From positions 930,001-994,000 of the forward strand of contig JAOVFP010000009.1 in assembly GCA_025738555.1 (NCBI GenBank): a stretch of 64,000 nucleotides of DNA, in the 5' to 3' direction. Below, piece after piece: positions 35,926 to 48,572 of the stretch. Source of the DNA: Cyathus striatus. Lineage: Eukaryota > Basidiomycota > Agaricomycetes > Agaricales > Nidulariaceae. The position numbers were made by a program, and so were the translations under genes. The notes beneath the pieces are model-generated. The model searched no databases. It saw only the letters and a program-made list of their open reading frames with translations, and was not told where the DNA came from. The stretch's first letter is position 1, and each line of letters starts with the position of its first letter.

Positions 35926-37531
35926 CTATACCCGCGCAAAGACGCGAGAATCTACGGCAAGTTTTGAGCTCAAAATGAAAAGGGATCCTCCTATGAGAGT
36001 TGATCCCGAAAATATGATCATTCCGGTGAATGACCCATGGCCTTTAGAAAGAAGGGCACCAGCGGCAGGTCCGCCTATAAGGGAACTAACTGAAATTTGA
36101 GTATATATAAGCTCAAGGTAATAGTAAAGACTCACGGGAATGATATTATGGTGTAGAGTGTTCCCATTCGAGAGCCGATTTCTCGAATATCCGATATCTG
36201 CGCAACACACGGATTTACAAGTGATATGAAGGCACCGGAGAAAAAACCATAAACGGCCGCGAACCCTATGAGTACCGAGAACGACTTCGCGGGCAGCCAG
36301 ATAGCCAGGCAGGAAACACCGCAGAGACAGGCTGAGGGCGCAAGGAGATTAAAATGCCCGACGGTGTCGGAGAAGTAAGCGGGTGCAATGCGCCCCAGAA
36401 CACCTCCGGCATTTAGGACCGCGAGTACGTAGAAAGACACATGCGGAGATACCGAGAGGTGTCGTGCATGTTCGACAATGTAAAAGAATGGGACGAAGAG
36501 ACCTGTAGGAATACCGAGTTAACCTCCCAGAGCAACACGTATTCGAAGAAATGGAACTTACCAAGAGCCGCGACACTACTTCCAGCAGCAAGAAGAATAA
36601 AACGTGTATCATAAACAGTCGCAAGACCAAACCGTGGTGCTCTCGCTTTTTTCGGTATTGGTGTACTTGAGACGCATAGGGTTGCCACTATGCATCCGAC
36701 AGCGCTAATTAACCCAGCGATGCGCACTCCCCAACTAAAACCGACTTTCTGGAAGAGATTCTCCAACATGATTGGATAAATGACGCCTCCTGCGGAACCC
36801 AAATCAATCAAAATTAAGCTCTCATCAGAGAATATCAGTATGTAACCAACCTAAGCTTGAACCAGCTAAAGCCACTCCGAGAGCCGTTGCTCGATACTTT
36901 GAGAAATGTGTTGAGATGCTAGCCAAGGGGGGATAGAATCTGTGCCCCGTGGGTCAGGTGAAGACCCGTGTAGAAACAAATCATTACTCACAGTAAACCA
37001 ACACCGACACCAAACAGAATCCCTTGTGACAAGATGTACTGATAGTACACCTTACTCAAGCTAGTCATCATAATACTCGTAACATAACATAACGTTCCTC
37101 CTATCATTAACCATGTAGGTCCATGCACATCGAACACCCTTCCGATCGGGCAGCCCTGAGGTAGGCATGGTCTGTTAGTTCGGGTTGAGTCACAGGCAAG
37201 ATCGTACATGACCTACCGAAAAGAAAAACACCCAAAGCTGCAGCGAGCCAATCCATGAGATCGTTGAGGCAGGCATGTGTTGGAGCTGATGTGCGGCGTA
37301 CCACGTTTGAAAGGTCCCAAACGCGTTCATTTGACCAAATCCAAAAAACAGTGACAGAAAGGCTCCAACGACTGTCAAAATTGCTCTAGTCCCACCTTCG
37401 GAATATCTGTGCTGGAAATTGTCGTCTATTATCGTCGAGTTTGTCTCCGACGTCCCCAAGGAGCTTTCATCTGAAACTGGGTGGACGGTGACTGGATGAA
37501 GGGACTGTGCGCCCTTCTCGACGTCAGACAT
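35926..37531 (-). CDS. MFS transporter, monocarboxylate transporter (MCT)-like
   Basis: Second MCT-like transporter, starting MSDVEKGAQSLHPVTV at 37531. Family features in order: EGGTRAILTVVGAFLSLFFG, NAFGTFQTWYAAHQLQ, STISWIGSLQLWVFF, PIGRVFDVHGPTWLMIGG, YQYILSQGILFGVGVGLL, PPLASISTHFSKYRATALG, VALAGSSLG, GGVIYPIMLENLFQKVGF, ISSTPIP-like loop, NAGGVLGRIAPAYFSDTVG, GFFSGAFISLVNPCVAQI and IGGPAAGALLSKGHGSF. It ends DSRVFARV. Several short introns (for example before PIGRV, before GGVIY and before SLIGG) keep the frame. It is predicted to sit in the plasma membrane with 12 helices; the substrate is unknown. It lacks the intron pair that creates the 1-nt exon in its paralogue at 3525-5737. Confidence 0.83.
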
Positions 37532-38906
37532 AGGAGCTAGTGACCTCCTCCAAGGTAACACGAAGGGTAAAGGGAGTGCAGAGGTAAACGGGGCGGTGAA
37601 AAGAAAAGGACATGACTTTTAAAGGTTCGACGTCCGATATCTTTGGTGCTGGATCGTCTGTCTTAATCTAACGCAGCTATGAGTGATTCTAGTAACAGGA
37701 GTGCCGTAGGCCGTCATTGCCGGGTAAGGGTAGTTAATCACAGATCGAAAGAAGAGGAGTTGATAGGATGAAGGAATGCCTGACGTAACACAGAAGTTAC
37801 GACTTTCAAACTAGAACAACTTGTCATGCCATACATGTCTATGTTAAAATGGAGGCTGTTAAACATTGTGGGCATTTCGATGCCGATGCCTACCAAAAAT
37901 TATATCACTACCGAGCGTTACGGATTTTGCCATCCGTCGCGGAGCTCGCACGATGCAGCTAAAACCGAAAAGGCGCAGTTTGCCTTCCGAACGGTCCTGC
38001 TTAGATGGTATTGAAGGGCCTCTCGGGCGTATAAGCACCTCGGACGTCGCGTCAATTGTCAATGCGGACTGATTAATACTGATAATCGCTGTCGGCGAGC
38101 TGTGCAGCCGCACAGCTGGCAGGTACCGCCTGTGAAGAATCATCATCAGCGATAACTATCACATTATTCAAGGAAAACTGTAAAATTCGTACATATTCAA
38201 AGGCAGGTCCTCCAGTTCATCACAGAATATCGCGACATATGAGAAAACAGAGAAGTCCCAAACATGAGTCACGGTCTCAGACCTGCGCTGGCAGACCAGG
38301 GCCTAAAGGGTGTATCGAAGCGACGCCACGAAGCTACGAGCTTCTCAATATGGTACCTTGAAAGTGAAAAGTTTCCACGCCTGTCTGACCCGTCCATTTC
38401 CCGCCATCTTCGGTCACTGCATCATGACTCGAACGAGACTCACGAGTTCAAAGCATGAAGTGAGCAATACAAGAATTCCGTTATCCCTAGGAGCTATTTC
38501 GAGTCAAATATGCGCCGCTGGTGATAGCGCTCAGAGCCGAGTGAAAAGAGGTGCATTTTCGTCGTTCGATGATGATATTTGGGTCGCATGACCCGATGCG
38601 AGCCTCATGGCGTTGGCAGGAAGAAAATAGCTACGAAGTAATGAGTCAGATCTGGCACGAATCTTTCAAGCTGTCACCAGCAAAGTATATTTAGTCTTCC
38701 CAAGATATGATAATAGCTGTACCATTGCAACAATATGGAGAATTCAATGGTAAGACGGGTAATGGGCCCGCTCTGGCCACCTAAAGCGTGAAACACGGCA
38801 GCAGCAAAGTAACAGCGGTGCCAACTATTGCAGGCGTTATATCTCAAGATCGTATTGAATCAACTAACAGAAAGTAAATTCATGACTGGATGAAGTCAGC
38901 AGAAAA
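37532..38906. other. Intergenic, no gene seen
   Basis: No supported gene. A perfect small hairpin AGCTGTGC-agcc-GCACAGCT is present at 38098-38117, with no clear role. Confidence 0.4.
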
Positions 38907-39494
38907 TCAAATCTTATTGCCACAACGACACCATCTCGGGCTGAATGTACTCACAAAAGGTGAATATTGTGCAGTTAGCGGAGATACAAGGCTATAATAG
39001 TTTGGTCTATGCATAGTACCCAGATGTAACCGATAGCTCTTCTGTAAACCTTGAGTAAGGCAGGATAACCTTAGCTTGCGAGCATACATCAACCAATAAG
39101 AGTCTCCGGGTATGACGTTGCCATAGGCAATCGGAAGGAATGTCGCAACCACGACTTGCGCGCTTCCGAGGAAAGAATATACGAGGAATAAAGAACGCCT
39201 GTTAGGCAGACAGTAGCAACACCGTTTCACGTGATGTTTAATCAGATTGAAATAACATGCGTTTCTTGACTTTGATTCAATGATTGAACTAAGACTTGCC
39301 TGAGGCTTTACATGGCGGGTACACTGCGATCCACCCACGACAGACCTCCCGAAGCTATCGATCATCAAATCTACGAGAACGTCGGATTTAAGCGAACTAA
39401 GGTCTCCTGATATCGTTACAAGGGACAAGAGCAAGGCAGATACTGGCGGAAGGTTACGCAAAGTTGTGGGTGCCAGCAGCGAAAACAAATCCAT
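38907..39494 (-). CDS. Unassigned ORF, possible membrane protein fragment
   Basis: An open frame of 195 codons. The first third (MDLFSLLAPTTLRNLPPV, ALLLSLVTISGDLSSLK) and a middle part (SLFLVYSFLGSAQVVVATFL) look hydrophobic and protein-like; the rest does not. The open frame may cross an intron. No family is recognised, and it may be non-coding. Confidence 0.25.
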   Translation of the reverse strand: MDLFSLLAPTTLRNLPPVSALLLSLVTISGDLSSLKSDVLVDLMIDSFGRSVVGGSQCTRHVKPQASLSSIIESKSRNACYFNLIKHHVKRCCYCLPNRRSLFLVYSFLGSAQVVVATFLPIAYGNVIPGDSYWLMYARKLRLSCLTQGLQKSYRLHLGTMHRPNYYSLVSPLTAQYSPFVSTFSPRWCRCGNKI

Positions 39495-39725
39495 GAGGCC
39501 CGATATTCCTTCATTCCAGGAGGCAGCATGTGTAGGAGAAGCTCAGTTGAGCCGAGGAGGGAAAGAAATTTGAAATTGGCAGTGGCGTGAAGCTCGAGAT
39601 TGAAAACGCATTGGTTTCCGAGGCTGAACGTGATTTATGAAGCAAGGTCCCCCCAGTGGGACAACATGAGGGAACAAACACGGAAGAGTCACCAAATTCC
39701 CCTTGGAACGCTTCGTGGCCATCTT

Positions 39726-40572
39726 CTACTCCTTATCCATGCCGTCGTCCTTCCTACGACTTGCCTTGAGCTCCCTATATCGCGCAATGGCCTTCTCCCT
39801 CTCCTTTTCCATCATGGACTTCTGCGCCATCGATAATACCCCTTCATGTTTTCCGGTGCTATTGGCGGTGGCACCCCTAGGTAGCTTCTTAAACTCTGGG
39901 GGCGCCTGGGCGATATCGTTCAGTCGACGTGGCGCAGACGAAGAGAGTGTTGAAAACTCCTTCGCTGAATTTGCGTGTTTAGAGGGAGTGGGTACCGGCG
40001 GCGGCGATGGTTCACGAGCGGCCTCCTTCACAGACTTCCCGGCATTCTTTTTACCCTTCTTATTCTCCTTTTGGAGCTTAAGTTCCTCGCGGATCGCAAT
40101 GCGCTTGGTGGCCTTCGCTACCTGGGCCGCGGATCTGACCAGAGGTCGCATGTCATCCTCTACTCTCCTACCAAAAGAGTACGGATCTTGTTAGCCACAT
40201 TGAGAGAGGATAGAATTTAACAGAAACGCACTTGTTGAAATGTTGTATCGACTCTCCTGGCTGGATCTTCAGCTGAACAGGTTTCACCTTGTTCTTCTGT
40301 CCGTCTCCGTCCGTTTTCCTGCGTTTTCCGTCTTGTCCACCCTCTTCACTCTCTCTCTTTCGCTTCTTATAGTCTTCTCGTATTTGGGTAGCATTGAATA
40401 TACGTGCAGCAGATTTTGGCATCGCCTCACTATCCAGCGATGATTTAGTGGGTGCATGATCTGAACCACTGAACACTGCCATAAGTCGTCGAATCTGGAA
40501 CAATGAAGCGGCGACCTACGTCTTCTTTTGCTCCTGCTCACGAATTGAGCGTTTGGAACGCTTGTGAGGCAT
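39726..40572 (-). CDS. CCDC137-like nucleolar protein
   Basis: The start ATG at 40572 gives MPHKRSKRSIREQEQKK, the basic N-terminus typical of this family. The next exon reads DHAPTKSSLDSEAMPKSAAR, IFNATQIREDYKKRKRE and LKIQPGESIQHFNK. After an intron that joins K to RVEDDMRPLVRSAAQVAKAT, it continues through PPEFKKLPRGA and MAQKSMMEKEREKAIARYRE to the end at 39726. The C-terminal MAQK...EREKAI.RYR motif is what I recognise from CCDC137 and its fungal relatives, which are nuclear or nucleolar proteins. The exon 1 donor is not resolved. The whole protein is lysine-rich with coiled-coil character. Confidence 0.65.
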
Positions 40573-41563
40573 GTTTTAATATGTGAAATTAAGGATTATC
40601 GTATGAAAGATATTTTCAGGAAGTTTCGCGGTGAGGGTTTTCTTTCGGATGTTTGCCTAAAGATTGTTTGTTACCCATCTTTCATATACAATACAGACAC
40701 ACAAGTCACTAATTTCCCCTCTCTTTACTTGCTCTTCACTTGCTCTTCACTGCCTTCATCTTCATCGGCTCAAACCTCTTCTCTATATGATGCTTAGCTG
40801 TGTTCAATTAACTTTTGTTATTAGCCACAACGTCTCATCTCTCTGCCACATGAATCTCAGTTCAACATCTGAGTAGCACATGCCTGCACTTCCCAAACTC
40901 TTTCTCGACATTCTCACAACTTCAATCAGTTCTAACGTTCGTGATATTTCTGCTATTCGCTGTCTCCTGGTCTACTCGGAACTCAAAACAAAATCACGTA
41001 TTTGTAAGTCTCGGCGTTATCTTCAATATTTTGAATCTCACGTCATTGCCCGAAGCACGATTGAATCCGCGTGATACCGTCACGCAGCAGTTCTTATCTT
41101 CAACAATGCACGGGTAAATTGACTGCAGCGCTTGCTATTTTTACACTACGGCCGCTCGATGCCTCATGCTTGTTTCAAATTGAATACTATTTCATTCTGA
41201 CCCTTGAACATGATGTATAGTCGCTTCGTGATATCGTCATAGCTGCGCTGACGATGTTGTATATTCCCTTATATTCTCTGAAAATTCTCCGAATAGTATC
41301 GACCAGCAGATGGTAGCCATCGTATGTGGGGTAGCGTGCTGTTGGTTCTTAGGGACGAGCTATGGATATAGACTGATCTGGCTGATCCATGTGGAATGCA
41401 ACTTCTCTCGCTTCTCGCCATGGGGGACAAACGAGATAGAATCTGTCATCACGATGCTTTGACCCCGTCTCTAGTGGAGAACTTACGTGACAACACAGCA
41501 CCAATATTGATTATTCAAATGCAGCTCATGGTCTCTAAACCGAAAATAACATCGACGAGGGGG
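40573..41563. other. Intergenic, no gene seen
   Basis: AT-rich spacer between the divergent CCDC137-like and carboxypeptidase genes. The short ORFs present lack motifs. Confidence 0.4.
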
Positions 41564-41570
41564 TATAAAT
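41564..41570 (+). promoter_or_regulatory. TATA box (TATAAAT)
   Basis: GGGGTATAAATGG lies 47-53 bp before the carboxypeptidase ATG. This implies a short 5' UTR and supports 41617 as the start. Confidence 0.6.
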
Positions 41571-41616
41571 GGCCGTGAAATACGTTGATCTCAGTACAAT
41601 TCGAGGGTTTACTTCT

Positions 41617-43686
41617 ATGTTTTTGGCACTGCTTTCGCTGCTGGCTTTGGGCCCTCTAGCGGGGGCTCTTGCTGGCCAGATACCAGTCGTCGACGGCGTC
41701 CTCGGTGGTGTATCTAACTCCACAGCGACTACAAGTCGTTTAAAGGTGCTAAGCACATCCGCGACCACACCTGGCAAACTTCGCGTGGTTGAGAACTCTG
41801 GCATCTGTGGTAAGTCTGAATACATAATTAAGCTTTTTGACTTGTCACATTCTCATTATCACACCAGAAACAACTCCCGGAGTCTTCCAAGCTTCAGGAT
41901 ATGGAGACTTAACATCAACAGAAAGTATCTGGTATGCGTCAGGCTTTGAAAATCAATTTGATAAAGTTACTCATTTATGCTAGGTTTTGGTACTTCGCTT
42001 CCAGAAAAAACCCAGCAACTGCTCCCTTAGCGCTTTGGTTTAATGGAGGAGTGAGTACACCGCCAAGCCCGTTGAAATGGCAATCTAACGTTTGATGCCC
42101 CATCCAGCCTGGAAGCTCCAGTATGATTGGTCTCCTACAGGAGCACGGACCCTGCCGTATCACTAACGATAGCTCCTCCGTTACCTTGAACCCTTTCTCA
42201 TGGAACAACGAAGCTAACGTCCTATACATCGATCAGCCAGTCGGTGTTGGTTTTTCCCACGGTGACTTGAAGGTCGGCACGTCGCAGCAAGCGGCTGCCG
42301 ATATTTGGACCTTCTTGCAGATCTTCTTGTCTGATTCGAGGTTTGCGAGTCTCAAGACTAATAACCTTGCTATTTGGACCGAATCGTAAGTAATATATCT
42401 CACTATTAAAGATTCTTCTATCTAAATATATTTCCTTAGATACGGTGGTCACTACGGCCCAACCTTCGCAGCGTGAGTGTTTCGTTCATATTTCGTGTGC
42501 ATCAGTGATATTCATATGGTACATAAATAGCTACTTCTTGTCGCAAAATTCTGCCATTGCATCCGGAAAGATCAGTGGTATCCCTCTGAATTTAAAGGTT
42601 CTCGGTGTCGGCGATGGTCTCACTGTACGTACCATTGTCGCTACGTAGTGTTAGCTGTACGCTAAACATGCTCTCACTCAGGATCCATTAACGCAATACC
42701 CTGGTTACATTACATACGCAGCCAACAATTCGTACCACCCACTCGTTTCCAACTCTGTGATCACAAAGGCGAGCAAGGCTTGGTCGCAAGCTAACGGATG
42801 CCAAGCACAAGTGGGTTATTTTAAGGTCATATGATATAAATACCCAGTCGCTGACGCAACTATTCAGATCACTGCCTGTAATAACGGAGGATCGAACTCT
42901 GTTTGCTCGAAAGCTCAAAGCTTCTGCAATAATAACATCTTATCCCCACTCGCTGGAAACTATGATGTGAGTCTGTTCGATATATGATTTCATATGGGAG
43001 GAAGTTCTAAAATGAATAATCACAAGGTTTACTATGTTCCTACCGAAAACCCCGATCCCTATCCCCCCGACATCACCGACTACTTGAACAAGGTCGCATC
43101 GACGGTCGGAGCAGAGGCTACATGGCAAGAAACTAACGACGATGTGTACAGCAATTTCGCCGCCACAGGTGACTGGATGAGAAATTCGAGACCAGACTTG
43201 GAGACTGTGATCAAGGCCGGTGTGCGAACCATCGTTTATGATGGTGATGCTGTATGTGTTTCCAAGAATCCAATAAGTGATTGTAGTGTTGATCATGCCC
43301 ATAGGATTACATTTTGAACTTTAACGGTGTCGAAGCGATGGTACGTTGTTGATCCTAATTGACTCGATTTCCTTATCAATTAACCTTTCCTTCAGGTCGA
43401 TGCGCTAAACACGCAGTTCACGTCGATATTTAAGCAGCAACAATTCCAGACATTCAAGGTTGCCGGGCAAACCGCTGGCCAATTTAAGAATGCAGGAACA
43501 TTCTCTTACGTTCGAATTTACGGTGCAGGTCATGAAGTTCCAGCTTACAAGGTGAGAAACAATGAATTCTCTTCACTAAAGCGTTTAATGATTGCCTTTT
43601 ATTAGTTCGGAAACTTGGCCTACGGGCAAGCTGCAGCACAAATGTTCACCCAGATTATGGCGAACCAGTCGCTTTCGTCTACGTGA
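41617..43686 (+). CDS. Serine carboxypeptidase (S10), secreted
   Basis: It removes C-terminal residues from peptides at acidic pH, in the vacuole or outside the cell. The start [20 protein letters not shown] is a signal peptide. Motifs in order: [25 protein letters not shown] (oxyanion region), [33 protein letters not shown] (catalytic Ser), [14 protein letters not shown], several Cys residues ([24 protein letters not shown]), [16 protein letters not shown] (catalytic Asp) and [13 protein letters not shown] (catalytic His). It ends NQSLSST. At least ten short introns are needed, all joining in frame. Full length and all catalytic residues are present, so it looks functional. With the relic cutinase and sedolisin it fits a saprotroph or plant-associated secretome. 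Confidence 0.92.
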
Positions 43687-43915
43687 TTAGAAACAATTTC
43701 CACAGCATGTAACATAAATAATATTGTTCAATTCAAATCGTTTTATTTTAATTTATTTATGCTTGAACGCGAAGACTCGGGCAAATGGACGACAGTAAGG
43801 CTTCAATTTCCAGCAACACTGCTCTCCATCATTTACCCATAGAAGTTACGCAATCAGAATTTAGCATCTTCTGGTGGTAGAGACGGAATTGGCGGAAAGG
43901 AATGGGTCCAACGTT

Positions 43916-45793
43916 CTAAAATCTAATTGGCTCCATATCTTCATCAATGCGAAAAGGCTTCCCAAACTTGATATCCATTCCCCGCAACAGAAGATCTTGA
44001 TAACGTTGGCGCAATTTCTTGTTCATCAGCTTTATGAATTGATCAGTATAAAGGCGAAACCGAGATAGCTTCTGTATTCCGTGGTCTTCATCACCTTTCC
44101 AGCGATACTCGAGAGCGCTAAGGATTGTATCCCCCGTAGCAACAAGGGTGCCCTCAAGGGAAAGTTCAGAAAGTCTTGGCAAATAAATCATACTTGTTTC
44201 CGACTCTACTGGGTATAGAGTTTGAGGAAGAAGTACGTCGAATAAGAGGTTTGTGATCTCGAACTTGACTTTTCTCCGACTGTTCCGATTATAATTATGG
44301 CCTATCAAATGTAGACATTCCAGAGTTGGCATGACCTTTAAAAGATCTATAAGGTGTGCCTCAGAAATAACAGTTTGTGTGTTGATTTTGAGCGTCGTCA
44401 ACGGACAACCAGATCTCTGTAAGAGGTCTAGAGCTGCAGGATAAGCAAATTGAACCACGTCGTTGGATGCTACCTTCTGCTGTACTGGGAGTACAACTCG
44501 AAATTCCTTCAGAGCTGGTAATATTACATATTTTAAGATAGCAGCATTACTATCCCGGCCATCGTCTAGAGAGCTCAAGTTGATATGATACGAAGTTAGG
44601 CTATTTAGAGTGATAAGGTTTGGCGTTACTACTTGGTTCATTCGGATGAATGTTCCATCGCCATTTAATTCCTTCAAGGCGAAACTGAAATGCTCCAGGG
44701 TAGGAACGATTTTCAATATGTTGAGTAATTCCTCTGCATCAACGTATGGCGCCGAGATGTCAAGGTCCAAGGTCTGGACATATGGAGAATTGGACCGTAG
44801 AAGCATTGAATATATATTCTCGACAATGTTCACGCTATCGGAAGGACGGGCTCTGCTTTGTTTAGAATAGTTGGAGAAAGTAAATTTTCGAAGCACAGGC
44901 AATTCTAGGGATGGCAAGATATAGTCGTGAGCATGTATCCATAAAGAATGGATGGTAAGATTCTCCAGAAAGGAGAGCCGTATAAGAGGCGGAGAGGGAG
45001 ATCTAAGTCTGTGAAAGGGCCAGGGATTATACATATAGCAGTCCCTTACGCTCTCCATCTGTTTCAAGTTGTTGATAATGTTTAAGTCTGCTATGCCGTC
45101 CCACCGGCATAATTCTATGTGAGACATCGAGATTGAAAGGGGAAATCTTCGAGATTTTGTTATCTGTGTAAGATTCGGCGTTGCTTCAATGGAAAAGAGA
45201 GGATGTTGTCCAATGTCGGTCATTTGCCCGAAAACGGAGCAATGGGAAGAAGGTCGGCATATAAACGATTCTAGTAGAGCTGGAGGCTGCTTCATAATTC
45301 TTTCCAGTTCGAGGTGTAGCTCGGGATGGTTTCCAAGACAATAAATATCAATACATTTCCACTGATTGGAGTATTCAAGTAATTGTTTTTGAACCAATTC
45401 TGCTCCTTCGATTTTTACTGTGAGTGGGCATCTTCCAGCACGGTCAAGCCATTGCTTTAGTTTGATCGATGCTTCGGAAACTTTGACAATATCATCTTGT
45501 ATAGTATTTCGAGTGGAAGGTTTCATGTCCACAAATACGGTGTCCCATAGCATTGGCGTGTGATAAGCAATGTCCTTCCAAGCACGACATACTTGGCTTA
45601 TGGTCCCTGGAGTAACTATATGTTCTTGTCTCTCGTGTTGTATCACCAAGAGATCGAATATACCCCGCGTGTCCCGCTCGATTCTGTCCATTGCTTTACG
45701 GACATACGTTTTATAATCCTCGCAGGCGAAGTTGAATATATCTGCAGTCAGCTCTGGTGGAAGCAGCTGCTGGTTACTGGTAGTGTTTCCCAT
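43916..45793 (-). CDS. F-box protein with irregular leucine-rich repeats
   Basis: A single-exon protein of 625 residues. An F-box-like start (LLPPELTADIFNFACEDY, then ISQVCRAWKDIAYHTPMLW) is followed by many irregular leucine-rich segments (LPVLRKFTFSNYS, YVQTLDLDISAPYV, LECLHLIGHNYN, LPRLSELSLEGTLV). This is the standard layout of the large basidiomycete F-box family, putative substrate receptors of SCF ubiquitin ligases. The 130-odd residues after the F-box match the usual RAGRCPLTVKIEG motif (glycine/arginine turn then LTV strand). The reading frame is intact. It has no close similarity to the F-box gene at 8052-9424. Confidence 0.85.
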   Translation of the reverse strand: MGNTTSNQQLLPPELTADIFNFACEDYKTYVRKAMDRIERDTRGIFDLLVIQHERQEHIVTPGTISQVCRAWKDIAYHTPMLWDTVFVDMKPSTRNTIQDDIVKVSEASIKLKQWLDRAGRCPLTVKIEGAELVQKQLLEYSNQWKCIDIYCLGNHPELHLELERIMKQPPALLESFICRPSSHCSVFGQMTDIGQHPLFSIEATPNLTQITKSRRFPLSISMSHIELCRWDGIADLNIINNLKQMESVRDCYMYNPWPFHRLRSPSPPLIRLSFLENLTIHSLWIHAHDYILPSLELPVLRKFTFSNYSKQSRARPSDSVNIVENIYSMLLRSNSPYVQTLDLDISAPYVDAEELLNILKIVPTLEHFSFALKELNGDGTFIRMNQVVTPNLITLNSLTSYHINLSSLDDGRDSNAAILKYVILPALKEFRVVLPVQQKVASNDVVQFAYPAALDLLQRSGCPLTTLKINTQTVISEAHLIDLLKVMPTLECLHLIGHNYNRNSRRKVKFEITNLLFDVLLPQTLYPVESETSMIYLPRLSELSLEGTLVATGDTILSALEYRWKGDEDHGIQKLSRFRLYTDQFIKLMNKKLRQRYQDLLLRGMDIKFGKPFRIDEDMEPIRF

Positions 45794-48572
45794 CAGGTGT
45801 GTTCGAGAAACAGGTTCGAATGTAAGATGTGCCAGAGCTGAGATGACACTGCCAAACCTTTGTTTATTTGCCTACGTTCAAGCTCAAGTCAGGATTGCCG
45901 ATATGCCGGTTGCAAACCATGGGTTACTAGCCTGGAAACTGGAAGGTTGAAGGCTTGCGATTGGGCAGTACATAGTGCATTCCTACATGCTTGCAAGGCA
46001 GTGTACTTCCAACGTTTAAAATAACCATCCATAGTGCAGGGTAATGTCCGCGTGTGAAATTCATGTCTTGTTTCTACCAAGTAACATTGACAAATAAACC
46101 CTAAGGCTGGCTGTCGCCGGCATAGCCCACTACCCATCTTTCCTTGACAGGCGATGAGGGCACGCAGAAAACAGGGAAGACCAAGAGCGAGTGAAACAAA
46201 CGTTGTTAAATTTCTGTAAGAAAGTAGCAGTACAAGTTTGGGAATACAGAAAAGTAAGCGAGAGTTTTAAAGTTTTCGTAAGGAGACAAGTCACAAAAGT
46301 ACATAAGAGCAACATAAGAGGTACACAAAAAAAGAAGTAAAATTACAATAGATAGTGTTGTAAATACATAGAGTATGTTGAGGCAGCTACTTGAAGGGAA
46401 GAAAGCCAGATGCTTGCTCAATATTGCAAACAACTGACTGCATCTGACATCACTAAATTTGGCATAAGAATAAAGATACTCTTGTTATGCACCAGATAAA
46501 ATCATATAAAATCAGCAAAGTACATATTCCTAAAGATAAAATCATGTATTGTAAACTCCCAGAAAATCTAAGTAAAGGGATCACTCTATGGCCTTTGAGC
46601 TTCATGCAGATATGAGCCTGTGCAGGTGAGTAGATACCATGTATGTATCAATTGCATTCCAAATCTACATATATTGGGACCATATCAGCAATTTCTACCA
46701 CCCAGGATATCAGTAAAACCGATTTATATACCTAACTGCATTTTTATTTCAGCCTATCGTGGTGTTAAAGTGGAGGGGTAGCAGGATGTTTCTTGAGGCA
46801 GCGTGTGAAAGATAGCAAATTGAGGCCACTTTGACATTTTCATCACTTCTTGCTACCATATCTTTACACACTGAGCCCGGTTGGAGTTAAAACTTCGCAT
46901 ATATGTAGCTACAGTATATTACTATACATATCACAAAAGAACCGGGCTCAATTTGGTGCTGTGGTCCCTCAAATCACTCGATGGCCACTTTCAGGGTTGG
47001 CTACAGTAATCACTACGTCACCTCACTTTTATGAAAAACCCCGCCAAAAAATTTCAATTTAGCCCCCCAAAACCCAACTACCTAAAGGTAGTGGGAATAA
47101 AAGATACTCACAAGAAAACTATAAGGGCTGATTGTGATGCTAGTGTATGACATTGCCAAAGTCGATGTTACACAAAGTTAACTTGGAGGTGTACACTATG
47201 TGTAAGATTATCGGGAGGCCGACGAGACATAGGTATGCCAAGTCTGGTTGGGCATATTGAGGCATGGGATCTTTCATTCTCATTTCTATGAATACTGTCT
47301 TTTTTTTTTTTGAAATCCTTTATTTTATGTCAGTTATGGGGTACCATATGTTATGACAATGTAGCATCTGCTTGTGGAATACAGTGAAGTAAGGTATGTA
47401 AAGTAAAAGAGAAGTAAATATTGAGCAGAGATGTGTCCATTGGCTATATGAATACCATCAGCAACAGAAATAAGGATTACCGAAGACTTTAAGCATACCT
47501 TGAAAGGTTCTCCATCATTCCTACCCTATATGCTTCAGTAACTTTTGAAACAGGATCAATGATCTCCAATGCGAACCAACTGTGATTCTCAATACTCCCA
47601 ATGTATGTATCTACTATCCGTACGCTGCTGATTTATCATGTCCTGCAAAAATTGGTCCACAGGGCATCTATTGGTCTCGTAGGTCTTGACGCTGTCAAAG
47701 CTACCTTCAATGGCACTATGTGCTGCCCGTACGTAGATTCCTATGTATTCAGCTAACTTTTAGTTCATGTGGAACGGGGTGAGTCGATATGAAGGTGGGA
47801 TGGGGGATAGTCCAACATATGGGTATCCCAATGCTTCAAGTACTGTGGGCCTGTGGCATCCCCTGCATGTCCAATAGCAGAGCTGACATGAAAATGTCGA
47901 TTCCTGAGGCAGCGATGGACAGAGGGGGTGAGAGATGGGGTTACTTGTGGTCTCTGCGGTTTGTCTTTTGTTGATTTCATGTAATAAGGTGGGAGGGAAG
48001 GCGAACATATGATGTGCACACAATGTGAGCATGTTGCACATTGATGAAGCTCGAAGTCCTTATGATGCAAATGTGTAGTTCCCCCACCTAACACTCACTA
48101 CAGTGGGAGTGGGATCTTGCAGGCAGCAATAGAAAGAGGGGGTGAAAGGCTTTGTTGCTTGTGGTGTCAGCAGAGTCTTTCTCTTTCATTAGTTCCATGT
48201 AATAAGGGAGGGAGAGAAGGGGTACATATGAATACACGTGAACGATCCAATGCAGCGTGCCATAGATGGTGGGTGGTGCACATTCTTGTGCTTTTCCAGA
48301 TGTTGATGTATCATGTACCATAATATTACATGTATTTACGTGCTGTGCTTGTGTTGTGGGTGTTAAGAATATAATTAATAGTGGAGCCAACTTGTTGTAG
48401 ATGAGGACATTGATGTGGACCCCAGATGACATCGCTGGTGCACCAGTGAGCAAAATGGTCACAAATGTCACAAGAGTTCAGGGAGGTACCCCAGCCAATC
48501 AGGTTGAGATCTTATCCAAGATCCTCATATTACCATATCTGGTGGCTCAAATGTCCCTAATACCCAACTAGC
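45794..48572. other. Repeat-derived non-coding block
   Basis: No genes. It contains an inverted repeat GAGCCCGGTT (46875) / AACCGGGCTC (46937), a 12-T run near 47300, and two diverged direct copies of a 110-bp segment starting AGGCAGCRAT (47907 and 48121, offset 214). Base composition and repeats mark it as the left shoulder of the transposon nest. Confidence 0.5.

Noticed and set aside
38098..38117. Perfect 8-bp hairpin AGCTGTGC/GCACAGCT as a terminator
   Set aside because: Intrinsic terminators do not apply to a fungal Pol II genome, and no gene ends there.
45797..45845. GGTTCGAATG read as a tRNA T-arm
   Set aside because: There is no upstream A-box at a suitable distance; it lies in the 5' end of the F-box gene region.
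47760..48471. Minus-strand ORFs near 48 kb as a gene pair
   Set aside because: They fall in two diverged direct repeats and have no recognisable protein features.
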